Counted from the stretch's first letter, positions 19,810 to 28,447 are shown. The stretch: 64,000 nt of DNA from JADZAI01 sp047602465 (GCA_047602465.1 JASGHF010000001.1:620001-684000); one strand, 5' to 3'. A program made the numbers and translations. The notes: generated by a model from the sequence alone, not told the origin.

Positions 19810-20790
19810 GTGAGCTTCGCGGCCGACCAGCAGGCCGTCGTCATCGGCCTCAACGCCGCCATCGTCGCGATGATCGGCGATGCGCCGCATGTGCTGGCGG
19901 TCCGCCATGTCGTTCCCGATCCCGCCAAGGGCGTGCGGCCCGAGCGTGACGGCCTGCCCTTCGGCCCGTTCGAGCCGCTGGCGCACCGGACGCTGGAAGC
20001 CGGCGTCCGCAGCTGGGTGATGGGGCAGACCGGGCTGGAGATGGGCTATGCCGAGCAGCTGTACACGTTCGGCGACCGTGGCCGTCATGAAGTGAACCCT
20101 GGCGAGGGGCCGCGCGTCGTGTCGGTCGGCTATCTGGCGCTGGTGCGGGCGCAAGACCTGCCGCAGACGACGGAGTCGCACTGGCAGGACTGGTACACCT
20201 ATTTCCCGTGGGAGGACTGGCGTGCGGCGCGGCCCAGACTGATCGACGAGGCGATCCATCCCCGCCTGAAGGCGTGGGCGGCCGGCAACGCCGCCCGCTG
20301 GGAGCGGGCGCGGCTGTGCTTCGCGTTCGACGGGCTGCCGTGGGACGAGGAAAAGACGCTGGAGCGGTATGAACTGCTCTACGAAGCCGGGCTGGTCGCC
20401 GAGGCGCAGCAGGACGGACGTGCGGGCGCGCAGGGCCAGTCCCGCGACCTGGGCCAGACGATGATCTTCGATCATCGCCGGATTCTGGCGACGGCGATCG
20501 GCCGGCTGCGCGGCAAGCTGAAATACCGGCCGGTGGTGTTCGAGCTGATGCCGCCCGAATTCACGCTGCTGGAATTGCAGCGCACTGTGGAAGCGATCAC
20601 AGGCGGGCTGGTTCACAAGCAGAACTTCCGCCGCCTTGTCGAATCCGGTGGCCTTGTGGAAGGCACCGGCAGAATGTCGGCCCCGGCAAAGGGACGCCCG
20701 GCGGAGAAATTCCGCTTCCGCCGTGAAGTCCTGAGGGAAAGACCGGCGCCGGGCGTAAAGCTGACCGCCGCGCGAGGGAGGAAAACATGA
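19810..20790 (+). CDS. nadQ: NadQ/NrtR-type Nudix-related repressor of NAD synthesis
   Basis: A 326-residue protein starting at GTG, preceded by AGGA. The N-terminal two thirds resemble a degenerate Nudix domain (QQAVVIGLNAAIVAMIGD, then RTLEAGVRSWVMGQTGLEMG), and no intact catalytic Nudix box with its REx2EE core is seen. The C-terminal part is a winged helix (FELMPPEFTLLELQRTVEAI, VHKQNFRRLVESGGLVEGTG). This layout matches alphaproteobacterial NAD regulators called NadQ, relatives of NrtR. It lies one gene upstream of nadABC, whose promoter carries a palindrome, so autorepression-like control of NAD synthesis is likely. The gene symbol is by context, not by a database search. It overlaps the next gene (ATGA). 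Confidence 0.8.
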   Translation: MSFAADQQAVVIGLNAAIVAMIGDAPHVLAVRHVVPDPAKGVRPERDGLPFGPFEPLAHRTLEAGVRSWVMGQTGLEMGYAEQLYTFGDRGRHEVNPGEGPRVVSVGYLALVRAQDLPQTTESHWQDWYTYFPWEDWRAARPRLIDEAIHPRLKAWAAGNAARWERARLCFAFDGLPWDEEKTLERYELLYEAGLVAEAQQDGRAGAQGQSRDLGQTMIFDHRRILATAIGRLRGKLKYRPVVFELMPPEFTLLELQRTVEAITGGLVHKQNFRRLVESGGLVEGTGRMSAPAKGRPAEKFRFRREVLRERPAPGVKLTAARGRKT

Positions 20791-21746
20791 AACGGATGAT
20801 CGCAGCCGCGCTGACGGCATTGTCGCTGGTGGCGGGCGCCCAGGCGAGCGAAGCCAAGTGGACCGAAACCGACGTCACCATCGGCGAAGGCGACGGCGCG
20901 CTGCATGGAACATGGCTGGCCCCCGCCGCATCCGAGGGCGGCATGGACGCGGTGCTGTTCATTTCCGGCAGCGGCCCGACCGACCGCGACGGCAACCAGA
21001 CCAGCATGAAGAACGACAGCCTGAAGATGCTGGCGCATGCGCTGGGCGAAGCGGGCATCGCCTCGCTGCGCGTCGACAAGCGCGGCGTCGCCGCGAGCAT
21101 GAAGGCCGGCCCCAAGGAAGAAGACCTGCGCTTCGACACCTATATCGACGATGCGCGGAGCTGGATCGACCTCATCAAGACGATGCCGGACGTGAAGCGC
21201 CTCTTCATCATCGGCCATTCGGAAGGCGCGCTGATCGGCGCGGTCGTCGCGGGCGATGACGAGATCGCAGGCTATGTCAGCCTGGCGGGCGCGGGCCTTC
21301 CGGCGGCAGACGTGCTGCGCCGCCAGATCAAGGCGAGCCCCAGCGGCGAGCAGGTTCTGGCGCTGGCCGAGCCGACGCTGCAGAAGCTGGAGAAAGGCGA
21401 ACTGGACCCTGCCCCCTCGCCGCTGCTGATGTCGCTGTTCCGGCCGAGCGTGCAGCCCTATCTCATCTCGTGGTTCAAGGTGGACCCGCGCGTGGAGATC
21501 GCGAAGGCGAAAGGCCGCGTGCAGATCGTCCAGGGGACGACGGATTTCCAGGTGCTGGTCGAAGACGCGGAAAGCCTGAAAGCCGCGCGCCCCGACGCCG
21601 ACTATGTGTTGATCGAGGGCATGAACCATGTGCTGAAGGTGGCGCCGGCAGAGCGCGGCCCGAACGCCGCGACCTATACCGATCCCGCCCTGCCGCTCGC
21701 TCCCGGCGTGGCCGAAGCGATCATCGGATTTATCCAGCAACCCTGA
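20787..21746 (+). CDS. exported alpha/beta hydrolase
   Basis: A 319-residue hydrolase with a signal peptide (MKRMIAAALTALSLVAGAQA). The nucleophile elbow is IIGHSEGALIGA (GHSEG), and the late NHVLKVAP supplies a candidate catalytic His; the oxyanion region is VLFISGSGPTDRDGN. The fold is that of the serine hydrolases often annotated as lysophospholipase or BD-FAE-like. It begins four bases before the regulator's stop codon (ATGA). A periplasmic ester hydrolase between the regulator and nadA has no obvious tie to NAD synthesis. Confidence 0.85.
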   Translation: MKRMIAAALTALSLVAGAQASEAKWTETDVTIGEGDGALHGTWLAPAASEGGMDAVLFISGSGPTDRDGNQTSMKNDSLKMLAHALGEAGIASLRVDKRGVAASMKAGPKEEDLRFDTYIDDARSWIDLIKTMPDVKRLFIIGHSEGALIGAVVAGDDEIAGYVSLAGAGLPAADVLRRQIKASPSGEQVLALAEPTLQKLEKGELDPAPSPLLMSLFRPSVQPYLISWFKVDPRVEIAKAKGRVQIVQGTTDFQVLVEDAESLKAARPDADYVLIEGMNHVLKVAPAERGPNAATYTDPALPLAPGVAEAIIGFIQQP

Positions 21747-21758
21747 TCCCCTCCCCCC

Positions 21759-21801
21759 TTGTGGATTTCTCAGGGGGCTATATATACTCCGTCAGAGTAT
21801 A
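21759..21801 (+). promoter_or_regulatory. nadA promoter with palindromic operator (candidate NadQ box)
   Basis: TTGTGG (21759-21764) and TATATA (21781-21786) are 16 bases apart. A perfect palindrome TATACTC-N5-GAGTATA (21783-21801) overlaps the -10 box and ends 16 bases before the nadA ATG. A repressor bound there would block RNA polymerase. The nearby NadQ-like gene makes it the likely ligand. Confidence 0.65.
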
Positions 21802-21817
21802 AATGGCGGAGGATGCC

Positions 21818-22846
21818 ATGGTTGCCGAAGTCCTGCAGTTTACGCCTGCCGTCGAACGGGAAACCGCGGCGCTTTATGAGCGCGTGAAGTCCGTCATTCC
21901 TCGCTTCGAGTGGGAGATGCACGCGCCCTATATCGCCGAGATCAACCGGCTGAAGCGCGAGATCGGCGCGGTGGTGCTGGCGCATAACTACCAGACGCCG
22001 GAGATCTTCCACTGCGTGTCGGACTTTGCGGGCGACTCGCTGCAGCTCGCGCGCGAGGCGGCGAAGACCGACGCCAAGATCATCGTGCAGGCCGGCGTGC
22101 ATTTCATGGCCGAGACTTCGAAGATCCTCAGCCCCGAGAAAACGGTGCTGATCCCCGACATGGAAGCAGGCTGCTCGCTGGCCGCCTCGATCACCGGCGC
22201 GGATGTGCGGTTGCTGCGCGAGCGGTTTCCGGGCGTGCCGATCGTCACCTATGTGAACACGTCGGCCGAGGTGAAGGCCGAGAGCGATATCTGCTGCACC
22301 TCGTCGAACGCGGTGGACGTGGTGGAGTCGCTGGGCGCCAGCCGCGTCTTCATGATCCCCGACCAGTATCTGGCCGCCAACGTGGCGCGGCAGACGGATG
22401 TGGAGATTTTGACCTGGGCCGGTTCGTGCGAAGTGCATGAGCGGTTCACGGCGGACGACATCAAGGCTTTCCGCGCCTCGCATCCCGGCGTCGTGGTGCT
22501 GGCGCATCCCGAGTGCCCGCCGGACGTGGTGGCGGAGGCCGACTTCGCCGGATCGACCAGCGCGATGATCGGCTATGTCACCGACAAGCGCCCGGCCCGC
22601 GTGGTGATGGTGACGGAATGCTCGATGAGCGACAACGTCGCCGCGAGTCTGCCCGATGTCGACTTCGTGCGGCCGTGCAATCTGTGCCCGCACATGAAGC
22701 GGATCACGCTGCCGAAAATCCTCCACTCGCTGCAGACGCTGACCACCGAAGTTCTGGTGGACGAGAAGGTCGCGGCGCGGGCGCGGGCCGCGGTTGAGAA
22801 CATGCTGAAGGTCGGGCCGCCCAAGGCGCGCGTGAAGGCGGCGTAG
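21818..22846 (+). CDS. nadA: quinolinate synthase
   Basis: Condenses iminoaspartate with dihydroxyacetone phosphate to quinolinate, the second step of de novo NAD synthesis; 342 residues, a [4Fe-4S] enzyme. Recognisable parts are VVLAHNYQTPEIFHCVSDF, AGVHFMAETSKILSPEK, DMEAGCSLA, VLAHPECPPDVVAEADF and the C-terminal RPCNLCPHMKRITL, which together supply the three cluster cysteines. The chosen ATG has GGCGGAGG five bases upstream; a frame beginning at 21803 would start inside the operator. nadB follows two bases after its stop. Confidence 0.97.
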   Translation: MVAEVLQFTPAVERETAALYERVKSVIPRFEWEMHAPYIAEINRLKREIGAVVLAHNYQTPEIFHCVSDFAGDSLQLAREAAKTDAKIIVQAGVHFMAETSKILSPEKTVLIPDMEAGCSLAASITGADVRLLRERFPGVPIVTYVNTSAEVKAESDICCTSSNAVDVVESLGASRVFMIPDQYLAANVARQTDVEILTWAGSCEVHERFTADDIKAFRASHPGVVVLAHPECPPDVVAEADFAGSTSAMIGYVTDKRPARVVMVTECSMSDNVAASLPDVDFVRPCNLCPHMKRITLPKILHSLQTLTTEVLVDEKVAARARAAVENMLKVGPPKARVKAA

Positions 22847-22848
22847 CC

Positions 22849-24417
22849 ATGCGCGACATCGACGTGATCGATGCGGGGCCGGCGCTGGTTGTCGGCGCGG
22901 GGCTGGCGGGCCTGTTCGCGGCGCTGAAGTTTCAGGTGCGCCCGGTGACGATCCTCGCCGGATCGCCGATCGGTTCGGGCGCGTCGTCGTTCTGGGCGCA
23001 GGGCGGGATCGCCGCCGCCATGGGCGAGGATGACAGCCCGGCGCTGCATGTGGCCGACACGCTGGTGGCGGGCGCGGGCATCGTGGATGAGGCGATCGCG
23101 AAGATCGTGACCGACGAGGCGGGCGCGCGGATCGAAGACCTGGTGAGATTGGGCGCGCCGTTCGACCGCGATTCATCGGACCATCTGGTGTTCGGGCGCG
23201 AGGCCGCGCATTCGCGGCGGCGGATCGTGCGCGTGAAGGGCGATCAGGCGGGCGCGGAGATCATGCGGACGCTTTCGGGCGCCGTGCGGGCGCGCGACGA
23301 TATCCGCGTGATCGAGGGGCTGCGGGCGACGCAGCTGCTGATGGTGGACGGGCGGGTGCGCGGGGTGTGGGCGCGTGACCCCGAGGGCAGATTGTTCGCG
23401 GTGAAGGCCGATGCGGTGCTGTTCGCGCTGGGCGGTGCGGGCGGCCTCTATGCCGTGACGACCAATCCGGTGACGGCGCGCGGTCAGGGCATCGCCATGG
23501 CGGCGAATGCGGGCGCGGTGATCGCGGACCCGGAATTCGTGCAGTTCCATCCCACCGCGCTGGATGTGGGACGTGACCCTGCCCCGCTGGCGACGGAGGC
23601 GCTGCGCGGCGAAGGCGCGGTGCTGGTGAACGATGCCGGCGCGCGGTTCATGACGGCGGTGCATCCCGATGCGGAGCTGGCGCCGCGCGACGTGGTGGCG
23701 CGCGGAATCTTCCGCGAGATCAAGGCCGGGCGGCGGGTGTTTCTGGACGCGACGAAGGCGGTGGGGGATGCGTTCCCGGTGCGGTTTCCGACCGTCTATG
23801 CCGGATGCGTGGCGGCGGGGATCGATCCGCGCGTGCAGGGCATCCCGGTGGCGCCGGCGGCGCATTATCACATGGGCGGGATCGCATCCGACGCGCAGGG
23901 ACGCTCGACCCTGCCGGGCCTTTGGGTGGCGGGCGAATGCGCCTCGACCGGGCTGCATGGCGCGAACCGGCTGGCGTCGAATTCGCTGCTGGAGGCCATC
24001 GTGTTCGGGGCGCGGACGGCGGCGGATATGGATGCGGCCCCGGTGGGATCGCTGAAATTCGATCTGCCGGAGCCGCCCGTCGTGGTGGTGTCGGACGAGG
24101 CCGAGGCGATGCAGCGGCTGCGCCAGACGATGACGGGCAAGGTGGGCGTGGAGCGCGAGGCGGAGAGCCTGGCCGATGCGATCGCCGAGATCGGGGTCAT
24201 TCGCGGCGAGGCGGAGGGCGAGACGCTGCTGGCGGCGACGGATACGGCGCTGCTGATCGCGGCATCGGCCTGGGCGCGGACGGAAAGCCGCGGCGGGCAT
24301 TTCCGCAGCGACTATCCCGAGACCGATCCCGCATGGGCGCGGCGCACCTGCACGACGCTGAACGCGGCGGAGGCGGTGGCGGCCGAGGCCCTGGGCGCGA
24401 ATGTACGGGCGGCCTAG
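22849..24417 (+). CDS. nadB: L-aspartate oxidase
   Basis: Oxidises L-aspartate to iminoaspartate for NadA; 522 residues, FAD-dependent. The dinucleotide-binding motif is near the N-terminus (LVVGAGLAGLFAALKF), followed by SFWAQGGIAAAMGEDDSP, HSRRRIVRVKGDQAG, FVQFHPTALD and GLWVAGECASTGLHGANRL, all characteristic of the fumarate reductase/aspartate oxidase family. It is encoded two bases after nadA. The C-terminal helical region (about 410-522) is intact. Confidence 0.97.
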   Translation: MRDIDVIDAGPALVVGAGLAGLFAALKFQVRPVTILAGSPIGSGASSFWAQGGIAAAMGEDDSPALHVADTLVAGAGIVDEAIAKIVTDEAGARIEDLVRLGAPFDRDSSDHLVFGREAAHSRRRIVRVKGDQAGAEIMRTLSGAVRARDDIRVIEGLRATQLLMVDGRVRGVWARDPEGRLFAVKADAVLFALGGAGGLYAVTTNPVTARGQGIAMAANAGAVIADPEFVQFHPTALDVGRDPAPLATEALRGEGAVLVNDAGARFMTAVHPDAELAPRDVVARGIFREIKAGRRVFLDATKAVGDAFPVRFPTVYAGCVAAGIDPRVQGIPVAPAAHYHMGGIASDAQGRSTLPGLWVAGECASTGLHGANRLASNSLLEAIVFGARTAADMDAAPVGSLKFDLPEPPVVVVSDEAEAMQRLRQTMTGKVGVEREAESLADAIAEIGVIRGEAEGETLLAATDTALLIAASAWARTESRGGHFRSDYPETDPAWARRTCTTLNAAEAVAAEALGANVRAA

Positions 24418-24426
24418 GATTTTCAC

Positions 24427-25302
24427 ATGACCGATACGACGAAAGCCGCGCTGGAACCCCTGCCCGATCTGATCGTGGAGCCTGCGGTGCGGGCGGCGCT
24501 GATCGAGGATCTGGGGCGGGCCGGCGACATCACCACCAATGCGACCATCGGCGCGGAGGATCGCGCGCGCGTGGTGATCGCGGCGCGGAAGGACGGGCGC
24601 GTTTCGGGATTGTCGTTTGCGAAGGCCGCGTTTCTGACGCTGGACCCCGAGGCAAGGTTCGAGACGCGGATTGCGGACGGGCATGACTGCCGGCCCGGCG
24701 CGGTGATCGCGGCGATCACGGCGCGGACGCGGGCGCTGCTGTCGGCGGAGCGGGTGGCGCTGAACTTCGCCGGGCGGCTGTCGGGCATCGCGACGCTGAC
24801 GGCGGCGTTTGCGGCGGAGGTCGCGCATACCGGGGCGAAAATCGTGGATACGCGGAAGACGACGCCGGGATGGCGGGCGTTCGAGAAATACGCCGTGCGC
24901 TGCGGCGGCGGGGCGAACCATCGCTTCGGCCTGGATGATGCGATCCTCATCAAGGACAACCATGTCGCGGCGGCGGGCGGGATCGGCGAGGCGATCCGGC
25001 GCGCGCGGGCCTATAGCGGGCATATGGTGAAGCTGGAGTGCGAGGTGGACAGCCTGACCCAGCTTGAGGAAGCGCTGGCGGCGAAGGCGGATATCGTGCT
25101 GCTGGACAATATGTCGAACGATCAGCTGCGCGAGGCGGTGGGTATCACCGCCGGGCGGGCGGTGCTGGAGGCATCCGGCAATGTGACGCTGAAGACGGTG
25201 CGGGGGATCGCGGAGACGGGCGTCGATCTCATCTCGTCGGGGGCGCTGACGCATTCGGCGCCGGTGCTGGATATCGGGCTGGATTTCGAGGCGGCGGTTT
25301 AG
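24427..25302 (+). CDS. nadC: nicotinate-nucleotide pyrophosphorylase (carboxylating)
   Basis: Converts quinolinate and PRPP to nicotinate mononucleotide, completing the de novo branch; 291 residues. The family motifs are present: ALIEDLGRAGDITTNAT near the start, RVALNFAGRLSGIAT, KIVDTRKTTPGWRAFEKYAV, GGGANHRFGLDDAILIKDNH, and the late LEASGNVTLKTVRGIAETG with DLISSGALTHSA. It ends the nadABC operon nine bases after nadB and is followed by a candidate small RNA and a strong terminator. Confidence 0.97.
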   Translation: MTDTTKAALEPLPDLIVEPAVRAALIEDLGRAGDITTNATIGAEDRARVVIAARKDGRVSGLSFAKAAFLTLDPEARFETRIADGHDCRPGAVIAAITARTRALLSAERVALNFAGRLSGIATLTAAFAAEVAHTGAKIVDTRKTTPGWRAFEKYAVRCGGGANHRFGLDDAILIKDNHVAAAGGIGEAIRRARAYSGHMVKLECEVDSLTQLEEALAAKADIVLLDNMSNDQLREAVGITAGRAVLEASGNVTLKTVRGIAETGVDLISSGALTHSAPVLDIGLDFEAAV

Positions 25303-25399
25303 CCGCGAAGGCTGTCGATGCGCCCGCAGGGGTGCAACCCCTTCACCCGAAACGGCGATCCGCCGTATCCGCCGTAGCGGAATTATTTCCTGATGGGTC

Positions 25400-25428
25400 T
25401 TGCAGCGCGCGGTGGAACGGACTATATT
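25400..25428 (+). promoter_or_regulatory. sigma-70-like promoter after nadC
   Basis: TTGCAG (25400-25405) and TATATT (25423-25428) are separated by exactly 17 bases, a good consensus pair for a housekeeping promoter. No gene on the plus strand follows; the only downstream unit is a short stretch ending in a terminator. Confidence 0.6.
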
Positions 25429-25434
25429 CCTTAT

Positions 25435-25508
25435 GTGCCGGGTGGTGGGTCAGCGCCCCCCGGCGCCGGAAAAGAAAAAGGCGCGGGATGACGATCCCGC
25501 GCCTTTTT
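25435..25508 (+). ncRNA. candidate small RNA between nadC and the barrel gene
   Basis: A predicted transcript of about 74 bases that starts a few bases after a consensus promoter and ends at a strong terminator. Its 5' half folds as GCCGGG...CCCGGC with a loop around GGTCAG; its 3' half is the terminator stem, preceded by a purine-rich single strand (GGAAAAGAAAAAGG). No open reading frame of useful size is present. Not recognised as 4.5S, 6S or tmRNA. The terminator may serve nadC as well. Confidence 0.45.
25475..25508. terminator. bidirectional Rho-independent terminator
   Basis: A perfect 15-base inverted repeat (25475-25489 and 25494-25508) with loop GACG. The arm is AAAAAGGCGCGGGAT, so T-runs follow the stem on both strands. 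It closes the nadABC/small RNA side and the convergent barrel gene. Confidence 0.92.
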
Positions 25509-25527
25509 GCGTCGAGGAGGCGTGATG

Positions 25528-26349
25528 TCAGTCGAACATATAGATGCCCAGCGAACTCTCGCTCGGCTTGAGCGTGGAGGTGCGATGCTGAGCCGAGAGC
25601 GAGCCTTCGGTGCCGAAGTAGAATTTCAGCTCGGCGCCGAGCTTGAAGGTCTTGAAGTCCTCCGTGAAATAGTCGTGCGCGACATAGCTGGCGACGGCGC
25701 TGACGGAGAAGTTCTCCGTCACGAGATATTCGACGTCCGCGCCAAGGGTCCAGCGGTCGTAGGACGGCGCCGTGCTGGGGAAATCCGTCGACGAGAAGGA
25801 AATCCGGCCGGTCACACCGACCCTGTCGCCCGCGTAGTAGGTGATGAAAACATCGCCGGCATAGGCGTTAAGGTCGTAGTTGTACTCGCTGTACTCGAAG
25901 GTGTTGTAGTTGAGGCTGCCGCCGATCGTGTAGGACGGGGCGTAGTATTCCCCACGGATGCCGATGAGATAGCCGTCCCAGCTGGTGTCGGTATAGCTGC
26001 CTTGCGTACGCTGATAGGCGACTTCGCCGCCGACCATGCCCTTTGACGGGTCGCGCCAGAAGGCGATGGCGCCCGCGTTCCAGTTGTCGACGCTGTAGCC
26101 CTGGGCGAACTGGAAGTCGTTTTCCTGGTTGCTGTAGGCAGCGCCGAGCTGGAGGTTCCAGCTGGGGGTCAGATCAAAGCCGACGGCGCCCTGAAAGCCG
26201 TAGGACCAGGCATCTGCATTCTGGTTCAGGAAATCGTCGTCATCGACATAGCTCAGCCCACCCGCGACATGGCCGAATGTCCGCGCTTCAGCCGTGGTGA
26301 CGCCGAAGGCCAGAAGGGCCGCGCCCATCGTCAGAACTGATTTGATCAC
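25528..26349 (-). CDS. outer-membrane beta-barrel protein
   Basis: A 273-residue exported protein starting at GTG with GGGGGA upstream; signal peptide about residues 1-22 (ending AFGVTTAEA). The mature part is full of alternating aromatic and polar residues in about a dozen strands (for example WNLQLGAAYSNQEN, TIGGSLNYNTFEYSEYNYDL, GVTGRISFSSTDF), ending in FKLGAELKFYFGTEG. The composition is rich in Tyr, Asp, Ser and Asn and poor in Cys, as in outer-membrane barrels. A 27-residue tail follows the last strand-like stretch, unusual because barrels often end with the last aromatic strand. The function is unknown. Confidence 0.75.
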   Translation of the reverse strand: MIKSVLTMGAALLAFGVTTAEARTFGHVAGGLSYVDDDDFLNQNADAWSYGFQGAVGFDLTPSWNLQLGAAYSNQENDFQFAQGYSVDNWNAGAIAFWRDPSKGMVGGEVAYQRTQGSYTDTSWDGYLIGIRGEYYAPSYTIGGSLNYNTFEYSEYNYDLNAYAGDVFITYYAGDRVGVTGRISFSSTDFPSTAPSYDRWTLGADVEYLVTENFSVSAVASYVAHDYFTEDFKTFKLGAELKFYFGTEGSLSAQHRTSTLKPSESSLGIYMFD

Positions 26350-26531
26350 TGAACCATCCCCCAAGATCGGCGGCGGCCGCCCGCCCCATCGCTTTTCGCT
26401 GCAGCGCAATAAGCGCAAAGCGATGACGGCACAAGGCGGACGCAGACAGCCGGCACCCGGATATAGCGGCTGTCACAGGCGCGGGAACAGGCCCAAACGT
26501 CGCGGAACCGGCGGCGTTCCCTGCCCGCGTC

Positions 26532-26828
26532 CTACCAGGGCGGATCGCTGGACTGGAGGGTCCAGCCGGGTTTGCCGAGAGCCGAGACGTCGCCTTCGGT
26601 GACTTCGGCGAGGGCTTTGTAGAGTTTGAATTTGATGGGTTTGCGCGCCTCGGGGAGGAGTGCGATCACCGTTTCGAGGGGTGGGCAGCCGGGTTGGCCG
26701 CAGACGATCTCGTTGACCATCACCACGTCGTTGTCGCCGGGGCGGAAGCGCGCCTCGGCCCAGCCCTGCACCCGCATCTGCAATTCGACCGTATCGGCGA
26801 GGCCGAAATTGCGGAGGCGCGAAATCAT
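26532..26828 (-). CDS. conserved hypothetical protein coupled to the MHS transporter
   Basis: A 98-residue protein starting at ATG that overlaps the transporter stop (ATGA). It is cytosolic, with a central NEIVCGQPGCPPLETVIALLP containing two Cys, and a C-terminal KFKLYKALAEVTEGDVSAL. Related small proteins with the V-C-G-x-P-G-C-P-P core are widespread in proteobacteria and are sometimes labelled nitrate-reductase related; I see no basis for that function here. Coupling to a transporter suggests a common physiological role. Confidence 0.7.
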   Translation of the reverse strand: MISRLRNFGLADTVELQMRVQGWAEARFRPGDNDVVMVNEIVCGQPGCPPLETVIALLPEARKPIKFKLYKALAEVTEGDVSALGKPGWTLQSSDPPW

Positions 26829-28447
26829 GCGGTGTCGTCGTGGAGGCTGCGTTTGTAGGTTTCGGGCGTGAAGACCGCGCCGATGACGAAACAGATGGCG
26901 GCGACGGCGATCGGGTACCAGAGGCCCGCGAAGATATCGCCCGTCGCCGTGATGATCGCGAAGGAGACGAAGGGCTGGAAGCCGCCGATCAGGCCGTTCG
27001 AGATGTTGTAGGGCAGCGAAAGCGAGGTGTAGCGGATGCGCGTGGGGAAGAGTTCGACGAGGAAGGCGGCGATCGGGCCGTAGATCATCGCGGCGATGAG
27101 GACGAGCCAGGTGAGGACCGCGATGGCGAGCGGCCAGTTCATTTTCGCCGGATCGGCCTTGGCGGGGTAGCCGGCGTCTGTGAGCGCAGCGCGCAGGGCA
27201 TCGGCCGGGATCTCGCCGCCATTGGCGGCGAAAGTCTGCGGCGTGGGGCCGCCGATGGTGACGGAGAGCGCCGGGCCGTCCTGAGTGGTGACGACGACGC
27301 CCGCGCGGGAGAACAGCGCGCGCACCTTCTGGCAGGGCGTCGTGGGGGCGTCGAAGATGACGATGGAGCAATCGGCCGGAACGACGGTGAGCGTGACGGG
27401 GCGCGTTTCGTTCGCCTCCATCAGTTGCGGGTTCACGGCGCGGGCGAGGATGTGGAAGGCGGGCTGGATGGTGATGACGCCGAGCAGGCAGGCGCCGAGC
27501 ATCAGCCATTTGCGGCCCACCCGGTCGGACAGCCAGCCGAAGAAGATGACGAGGCCCATGCCGACGACCAGCGCGAAGGCGAGCAGCATGTAGGTGTCGA
27601 GATAGCCGACGCCCAGCACGTTCTGCATGTAGAGCATCGCGTAGAAATTGCCGGTGTACCAAAGGACGCCCTGCCCGATGCAGGCGCCGGCGAAGGCGAT
27701 GAGGACGAGCTTGAGGTTGGCCCATTTGCCGAAGCTGTCGCGGATGGGGCGTTTCGAGCCGCGCCCCTCTTCCTTCATCGCCTTGAAGACCGGCGATTTA
27801 TTGAGCTTCATGCGGATGTAGATGGAGATGGCGAGCAGGAGGAGCGAGATGAGGAACGGGATGCGCCAGCCCCATTCGCGGAACGCCTCTTCGCTCATCG
27901 AGGTGCGGCAGGTCGCGACGACGGCGAGCGAGAGGAAGAGGCCGATGGTGGCCGTCGCCTGAATATAGGAGGTGAAATAGCCGCGCCGTTTCTGGGGCGC
28001 GTGTTCGGCGACGTAGGTGGCGGCGCCGCCATATTCGCCGCCGATGGCGAGACCCTGAAGCAGACGGAGGATGAGGAGGAGCCAGGCGGCGAGGATGCCG
28101 ATATCGTCGAAGGTCGGCAGGAAGCCGATGCCCGCCGTGGCGATGCCCATCAGCGAGATGGTGACGAGGAAGGTGTATTTGCGGCCGACGATGTCGCCCA
28201 GCATGCCGAAGACGAGCGCGCCCAGCGGCCGGACCATGAAGCCGGCCCCGAAGGTGGCGAGGCTGAGGAGGAAACCCGCCGTCTCATTTCCCGACGGGAA
28301 GAAGAGCTGGCCCAGCAGCACGGCGAGCGTGCCGTAGACGAAGAAATCGTACCATTCGAACACGGTGCCGAGGGACGCGGCGGTGACCACCAGGCGCAGC
28401 TCGCCCGGGGGGACTTCGTGGTCTTTGGCCGCTGCCGCTTCGCTCAT
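26825..28447 (-). CDS. MHS-family MFS transporter with a large extracytoplasmic insert
   Basis: A 540-residue major facilitator of the metabolite:H+ symporter family (ProP/KgtP-like). The N-terminal signature is SLGTVFEWYDFFVYGTLA, with motif A at FGMLGDIVGRKYTFLV and the LLQGLAIGGEYGGAATYVAEHA loop. Between segments 8 and 9, after GWLSDRVGRKWLML, lies an insert of roughly 95 residues including TVVPADCSIVIFDAP and TPCQKVRALFSRAG; it has two Cys and looks like a small folded domain outside the membrane. The start is ATG (MSEAAAAKDHEV). It overlaps the downstream small gene by four bases and is divergent from tesB. Confidence 0.88.
   Translation of the reverse strand: MSEAAAAKDHEVPPGELRLVVTAASLGTVFEWYDFFVYGTLAVLLGQLFFPSGNETAGFLLSLATFGAGFMVRPLGALVFGMLGDIVGRKYTFLVTISLMGIATAGIGFLPTFDDIGILAAWLLLILRLLQGLAIGGEYGGAATYVAEHAPQKRRGYFTSYIQATATIGLFLSLAVVATCRTSMSEEAFREWGWRIPFLISLLLLAISIYIRMKLNKSPVFKAMKEEGRGSKRPIRDSFGKWANLKLVLIAFAGACIGQGVLWYTGNFYAMLYMQNVLGVGYLDTYMLLAFALVVGMGLVIFFGWLSDRVGRKWLMLGACLLGVITIQPAFHILARAVNPQLMEANETRPVTLTVVPADCSIVIFDAPTTPCQKVRALFSRAGVVVTTQDGPALSVTIGGPTPQTFAANGGEIPADALRAALTDAGYPAKADPAKMNWPLAIAVLTWLVLIAAMIYGPIAAFLVELFPTRIRYTSLSLPYNISNGLIGGFQPFVSFAIITATGDIFAGLWYPIAVAAICFVIGAVFTPETYKRSLHDDTA

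Noticed and set aside
23173..25254. Long minus-strand frame over nadB and nadC
   Set aside because: Arg/His-rich shadow frame antisense to two certain genes.
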